64,000 nucleotides of DNA, taken from NCBI GenBank assembly GCA_029242545.1, contig JAQWTV010000123.1, forward strand, positions 62,001-126,000, read 5' to 3'. This document shows positions 60,453 through 64,000 of the stretch, piece after piece. This DNA is from Roseibacillus sp. GTDB lineage: Bacteria; Verrucomicrobiota; Verrucomicrobiia; Verrucomicrobiales; Akkermansiaceae. The number at the start of each line of letters is the position of its first letter. The stretch's first letter is position 1. Below the pieces are notes generated by a model. The model was not told where the DNA came from. It saw nothing but the letters and a program-made list of their open reading frames with translations, and did no database searches. The translations under genes were made by a program, and so were the position numbers.

Positions 60453-62017
60453 TAGTAGTCGTCGTCCCATGAATCCAAAATACTCGATCCGAATGAGAAT
60501 TCCATTAGACCGGTATAGCGGAGGTTAAGGTTGATTTCCCCGAGGGCGGGGTGGCGGGCCTTAAGGGTGTCGGAATTTGCTTTAAGGGGAAGAACTGTGA
60601 GGCGGCCGTGAGGCTGGAGGAGCAGGCGTATCCTCTGTCGACTAGCCCAGTCTTCATCCTCCTCTGTCCGGCTAGACTCGGCCAGACGTATTTCCTGGAT
60701 CTCGTGAGCGGGAACCTTCATCTCGGCGTAGGTTCCCTTAATTAAAAACTGGCCCTCCTTGAGTGATTCCAGTTTGCCGGAGAATCGATCGGTCCCGTTG
60801 GTGAGCAGAACCACATCCCGGTCTTCAGCCTCCATGCTTTGCGCGCTATCCATCATGCCGTTCCAGCCTGTCACGAGGACGTCTGAAATGCGAAGGCGAG
60901 CGGAGGAATTCTGTGAGGCAAAGGCGAGGTGGGATCCGCTGCCGACGTATCCTTGTCGGTCGGTCCATTGACTTACGAACCTCCCATTGGCAAAGAGGGC
61001 TATTGTGCCGGCTGTCCGGTCACAACGAATCTCAAACTCCGCTTGACCCGCTTCATCAAGACGCAGGTTGGCACTTGAATTGGAAAGGCGATCGATGTCG
61101 GCATTTCCGTCTTCAGTAAAGTCACACCGGTAAATCTGAGCATAATTGGAATAGATGGTGAGGACGTAGCTGTGTCCGTAGGTATAGGCAAATCCTTCCT
61201 TGAATTTTGAGCCAGCATTCGGGGCTAACTTACGCTTTTCCTCTGCTTCTTTTTCACCCCCTTCTTCTTTCTTGGCTTGATCTGGCCGCTCCATGGTTGC
61301 GTGGAATGCGATCGCTGTATTCAGTCGATTACGCCATGCGAGGGTGAAGCGGATACGAGAACGATCTCCGGCATTGGTATCTACTGCGATAGGGAGTTGC
61401 CCGTTACTATAGTAGGCGCCACCACTGAAGACCCACGGATCCTCTTGAGGTTCCTGTTCCTCTGGATCCTCGTTTTGTTCCTCAGGTTGCTCTTCTGGAT
61501 TGTCGGTAACAGGGGCATCCGGAGGGGTGATGACACTCCACTCGCCATCGCTGAACGGACCAATATATTGGACGTGACCACCATGTGGAGATGGTGCGAT
61601 CTGGCTGACAAATTCCCGAGGAATGGATACTCGTCCTGCGAATTCAGTGTCAATCTCGAGCCTTTCCGGGTCGAGGCTTACGAGTGTTCCAGGGATTCTG
61701 TCGCCGTCAGCGAGTTGAACGAAGGAGGGGCTGCGGAGGTTTTTGCGGGCACGGCCCCCGTTGAAGGACAGCCGCCGAATCTTATCGGTGCGAAGGGTGA
61801 TAGGTTCGGCTGCCTCCGAATGAAGCCAACGTAGTTCTCCGTCACCGAGGCCAAGGAAGGAGCCATGGAGGGAATCTCCATTACGAAACCTGAGAAGGTC
61901 TTCCGGCTCGCTTGGATTTTCTCCGAGCAATGAGGATGAGAGGGCCACTCCCAAGGCGAAGATGGCCTTGGTTATCCGAGGAGGGGAGCCGCACTCCATT
62001 GGGGGGCTACTTCTCAT
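60452..62017 (-). CDS. Exported protein with 2+LamG-like+2 beta-module layout (paralogue 1)
   Basis: A 521-residue protein, the longest of the three paralogues. A signal segment (about 14-33) is followed by beta modules at about 40-86 (LLRFRNGDSLHGSFLGLGDGE), 97-141 (FVQLADGDRIPGTLVSLDPER), 401-446 (LLTNGTDRFSGKLESLKEGQ) and 461-508. The central LamG-like region (about 195-385, CDRTAGTIALFANGRFVSQW) has an acidic Glu/Pro/Gln insert before it (about 173-193) and a Lys/Glu-rich insert within it (245-264). Its start overlaps the toroid gene by 11 bases; an ATG six codons in is an alternative. Confidence 0.85.
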   Translation of the reverse strand: MRSSPPMECGSPPRITKAIFALGVALSSSLLGENPSEPEDLLRFRNGDSLHGSFLGLGDGELRWLHSEAAEPITLRTDKIRRLSFNGGRARKNLRSPSFVQLADGDRIPGTLVSLDPERLEIDTEFAGRVSIPREFVSQIAPSPHGGHVQYIGPFSDGEWSVITPPDAPVTDNPEEQPEEQNEDPEEQEPQEDPWVFSGGAYYSNGQLPIAVDTNAGDRSRIRFTLAWRNRLNTAIAFHATMERPDQAKKEEGGEKEAEEKRKLAPNAGSKFKEGFAYTYGHSYVLTIYSNYAQIYRCDFTEDGNADIDRLSNSSANLRLDEAGQAEFEIRCDRTAGTIALFANGRFVSQWTDRQGYVGSGSHLAFASQNSSARLRISDVLVTGWNGMMDSAQSMEAEDRDVVLLTNGTDRFSGKLESLKEGQFLIKGTYAEMKVPAHEIQEIRLAESSRTEEDEDWASRQRIRLLLQPHGRLTVLPLKANSDTLKARHPALGEINLNLRYTGLMEFSFGSSILDSWDDDY

Positions 62018-62999
62018 AAATTGGCAGAAACCGATAGTTCAGGGCCATCGATAGCAGGGCTCCTGAGGTGCTGAAAGCTGCGCCCTTGTTTCCTGGCCAG
62101 CTCCCATCGCGGGCTTGCAGGGTGGAAAGATACCGGATGTTCTTTGAGTTCCACTCCTCCCATACCTGTTCATCAGCGTGGAAAAGGGCCTGGGACATAT
62201 AATATTCGAAATAGTAGGGATAAAAACGATCGCGATAGTTGAGCCGTTTGCCAAGGTATCCGAGGCTGGCTTTGTAGCCTTTGTTGTCCTTCTCCTTAGC
62301 GAGGGCCAGGCAAAGTGAACCGATTGCGGTGAGAGTTGGTTTTCCGCTTCCAGCCGAAGTGTATCCGTAACCGCCGTCTGATGCGCGGCATCTCTTCATG
62401 AAGGCATGACCTTTCTTAAGCGCATCCTCGGGAACTGGGATGCCAGCATTTCTGGCCGCGTATAAAGCCACCATTTGTGCGCCGGTTACGGTGGTATCAG
62501 CATCTTGGCTGTCGGGAGTATATCTCCACGCGCCCCGGCTGTTACGTTCCTGCGCACTTAGGATCAGGTCAACCGCTCCTTTGAGTGCGAGGGCCAGCTT
62601 GTCGTCCTTCAGGACTCCGTATGCCTCGGCCAGAGCGAGGGTTGCGAAGCCGTGATTGTACATGCTCGATCCGATATAGCCGTTCGTCTCATTCTGGTTC
62701 TCTAGAATAAAGCTGATGCCCCCACGAATATTTCGCGCATAGGGCCCGTGATTAGGGTCCTCACCGTGGGCGAGGAACGCCATCACACATAGTCCAACCA
62801 CTCCCGGCTCACTGCCGTTCCTATCCGGCCAATTGCCATTTTCTGTCTGGCTTTCCGCAAGATAGCGCAGCCCCTTGATATACATCTGGTCAACCTGGGG
62901 GGGGATGGGGTCGTCCTGCCTGCGGGGTAACGCCTGAGAGCGCCCGACCAGGGACGTTACCAGTAAAGCTGCTGAGACAAGCGGTAAAAACAGTCTCAT
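62007..62999 (-). CDS. Exported alpha/alpha-toroid protein (prenyltransferase/squalene-oxidase-like repeats)
   Basis: A 330-residue protein with a signal peptide (MRLFLPLVSAALLVTSLVG). The body is built of helix-pair repeats with the QxxxGxW pattern: AESQTENGNWPDRNG, LSAQERNSRGAWRYT, MKRCRASDGGYGYTS and LSTLQARDGSWPGN. This is the alpha/alpha toroid seen in terpene cyclases and prenyltransferases, but export and lack of the DxDD or DCTAE acid motifs argue against cyclase activity. It may be a binding or scaffold domain. It starts five bases after the preceding gene and is coupled to the paralogue run. Confidence 0.85.
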   Translation of the reverse strand: MRLFLPLVSAALLVTSLVGRSQALPRRQDDPIPPQVDQMYIKGLRYLAESQTENGNWPDRNGSEPGVVGLCVMAFLAHGEDPNHGPYARNIRGGISFILENQNETNGYIGSSMYNHGFATLALAEAYGVLKDDKLALALKGAVDLILSAQERNSRGAWRYTPDSQDADTTVTGAQMVALYAARNAGIPVPEDALKKGHAFMKRCRASDGGYGYTSAGSGKPTLTAIGSLCLALAKEKDNKGYKASLGYLGKRLNYRDRFYPYYFEYYMSQALFHADEQVWEEWNSKNIRYLSTLQARDGSWPGNKGAAFSTSGALLSMALNYRFLPIYEK

Positions 63000-63004
63000 C
63001 GCAT

Positions 63005-63268
63005 TCAGCGCACCTTATTGTAGGAGTCGAGAGCCTTTTGGAACTCAGGTGGGAGGTAAGAGCCTGATTTTCCTGCTTTTTTCCCGATAGTACGCTCCTC
63101 TTTCTTGCCTTTGCCAGCATCAGTGAACTCCTTGTTAGGGGAGTCAGAGTCACCCTCTTGGCCTTCGCCCGCCTGTTCTCCGGGCTGTCCTTTTTGCTCT
63201 CCCTGACCTTGTCCGGGAGTTTTGCCCATCATGCGCTGCATCATATCGAGCATGGCACCCATGCTCAT
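63005..63268 (-). CDS. 3' part of an interrupted gene: Met/Gln/Gly/Lys-rich protein without signal peptide
   Basis: An 87-residue frame starting MSMGAMLDMMQRMMGKTPGQ, then Gly/Gln/Asp-rich low-complexity sequence, and a conserved-looking end SGSYLPPEFQKALDSYNKVR. It lies in the same frame as the upstream 139-residue gene, separated only by TGA and four sense codons (Pro-Asp-Ser-Gly). It has no signal peptide although all neighbours are exported. GGA directly abuts the first ATG and would serve the second ATG (two codons on) better. Most likely it is the C-terminal half of one gene, read through, restarted, or cut by a mutation. Confidence 0.6.
   Translation of the reverse strand: MSMGAMLDMMQRMMGKTPGQGQGEQKGQPGEQAGEGQEGDSDSPNKEFTDAGKGKKEERTIGKKAGKSGSYLPPEFQKALDSYNKVR
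63248..63266 (-). other. Perfect 8-bp hairpin just after an in-frame TGA
   Basis: On the minus strand GAGCATGG-GTG-CCATGCTC forms a perfect 8-bp stem with a 3-base loop. It begins 14 bases after the in-frame TGA at 63283-63281 and touches the candidate downstream start codon (63268-63266). The distance from the TGA to the loop is 22 bases and the loop starts with G, which meets the loose description of bacterial SECIS elements, but it could equally be a coupling or start-masking structure, or chance. Confidence 0.5.
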
Positions 63269-63280
63269 TCCACTGTCTGG

Positions 63281-63700
63281 TCATGTGCCGCCACTTTGCT
63301 GTGAACGCTGTTTGGCGGCTTCAAAAATCTTTTCTATGATTTCGGTTTCTGCAGCGATGGTCGGTCCGCCGGTATCGGTTTCATCGAGTGAATCGATCAC
63401 CTCTGCCATGACCTCTTCGACCTCTTCCAGAAGGGATATCAGTTTTTCGTCGGTCTGCTCCTCAATCAGGTCCTGAACATCGGCAGCAAGTTCGTCCTGT
63501 TCTCCGGCGAGGTTCTGCGAGCCTTCACGATGTTTTCCGGCAGCCTTTTTCTGGGACTCCGTGACCGGATCAGGATAGATGATCTCAGGGAGCTCGATTG
63601 CGAGCTTGGTGTCTGGCGGATCCTGCGCTTTCTGTGAAAGCGCGGGGACTGTCAGAAAGAGGAGCGCTCCAACCGCGAGGAGGAGAATATTGTTCTTCAT
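63281..63700 (-). CDS. 5' part of an interrupted gene: exported acidic helical protein
   Basis: A 139-residue frame with a signal peptide (MKNNILLLAVGALLFLTVPALS) followed by a strongly acidic, helix-rich region (LAADVQDLIEEQTDEKLISLLEEVEEVMAEVIDSLDETDTGG) and EKIFEAAKQRSQQSGGT before TGA. The downstream 87-residue frame continues in phase after five codons. Replacing TGA by GGA (one base) would give GGTGPDSGMSMGAML and a single exported protein of about 231 residues. Whether the stop is real, read through, or an assembly error cannot be told here. Confidence 0.65.
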   Translation of the reverse strand: MKNNILLLAVGALLFLTVPALSQKAQDPPDTKLAIELPEIIYPDPVTESQKKAAGKHREGSQNLAGEQDELAADVQDLIEEQTDEKLISLLEEVEEVMAEVIDSLDETDTGGPTIAAETEIIEKIFEAAKQRSQQSGGT

Positions 63701-63761
63701 GATATCTATGAGGTTCTAGCTGTTGGAAATTGACTGGTTTATTGTTCGGTGTCTGGAAGGT

Positions 63762-64000
63762 CTACTCTGAAAGATCCTGCAGATGAAGAGTTCGCCGAAG
63801 TTGTTCGAGGGCCCTCGTCCGGGCCCGGATGTCCTGTTCAGTCTGGATCATCGCCATGACTTTCAGCATAAACTCAAAATCATTGTCGTCTAGAGAAGGC
63901 TCCTGACCTTCACCCCCGCCGCCGCCGCCGGCCCCGGAAGGGTCTTCAGGAGGATCAAGGATATCGGCCCATGCCTTCAGCTGGTCAGCCCACTTTTTCG
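63762..64000 (-). CDS. C-terminal end of a larger protein (5' part beyond the window)
   Basis: An open minus-strand frame enters from the right edge and ends at TAG (63764-63762); about 78 residues are visible. It reads KKWADQLKAWADILDPPEDP, a six-glycine run, then the helical end NDFEFMLKVMAMIQTEQDIR and RARTRALEQLRRTLHLQDLSE. The charged helical end suggests a large coiled-coil or membrane protein as found upstream of such exported-protein clusters in this phylum, but I cannot name the family from the tail. It lies 61 bases upstream of the next gene, probably in the same operon. Confidence 0.7.
   Translation of the reverse strand, partial: KKWADQLKAWADILDPPEDPSGAGGGGGGEGQEPSLDDNDFEFMLKVMAMIQTEQDIRARTRALEQLRRTLHLQDLSE

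Noticed and set aside
61277-61834. 185-residue plus-strand open frame
   Set aside because: It is antisense to paralogue 1 of the exported operon, whose modules and central domain are conserved with its neighbours.

Overview
The window looks like chromosomal DNA of a member of the Verrucomicrobiota (PVC group). The case rests on a MoxR/Bat operon with fused Bat genes, CxPxR-type exported sulfatases, a CE15-like esterase, a small AP2-like protein, many exported TPR and coiled-coil proteins, weak Shine-Dalgarno sites and frequent GTG starts. This taxonomic call comes from recalled gene content, not from a search. I saw no rRNA, tRNA, CRISPR array, IS element or prophage.

Layout. 0-2.3 kb: a possible 5' gene end and a small AP2-like gene, divergent from rpoA-rplQ, which ends in a clear intrinsic terminator. 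2.3-8 kb: an L,D-transpeptidase with biotin synthase, an exported protein with a possible His/Cys dyad, a GNAT enzyme, a PatB/MalY-type lyase, Hsp33 and an orphan DNA methyltransferase. 8-14.7 kb: a TetR-outer membrane factor-adaptor-RND pump operon whose promoter region holds two perfect inverted repeats. 14.8-24.4 kb: a LysM protein, then the operon moxR-DUF58-DUF4381-batA-batB/C-batD/E, preceded by an RRM RNA-binding protein. 24.8-27 kb: nadK and pepP. 27-46 kb: a long leftward run of mostly housekeeping genes: class V aminotransferase, large TPR protein, upp, NtrC-type regulator, uppS, purA, carA, CE15-like esterase, ilvN, ilvB, DUF72, TIM-barrel isomerase, rsmI, lptE, BamD-like lipoprotein, proC. 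46-57.7 kb: a TPR protein, ispH, a sulfatase-uxaC-sulfatase cluster, a DUF47-PiT phosphate uptake pair and a sigma-70 family factor. 57.7-64 kb: a tightly coupled leftward operon of exported proteins of unknown function.

The most unusual region is 57.7-64 kb. Three consecutive, overlapping genes encode paralogous exported proteins that share one layout: two copies of a ~45-residue beta module often carrying an NGD motif, a central LamG-like domain, then two more modules. Upstream lie an alpha/alpha-toroid protein and an acidic exported helical protein whose reading frame is interrupted by a single in-frame TGA. Fourteen nucleotides past that TGA is a perfect 8-bp hairpin. The operon runs off the right edge, so its first genes are not visible.

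Functionally the window joins core metabolism (Ile/Val, purine, pyrimidine, proline, biotin, isoprenoid) with envelope building (LptE, BamD-like, UppS, LysM, L,D-transpeptidase, Bat complex) and breakdown of sulfated, uronate-containing polysaccharide (two sulfatases, glucuronate isomerase, CE15-like esterase).
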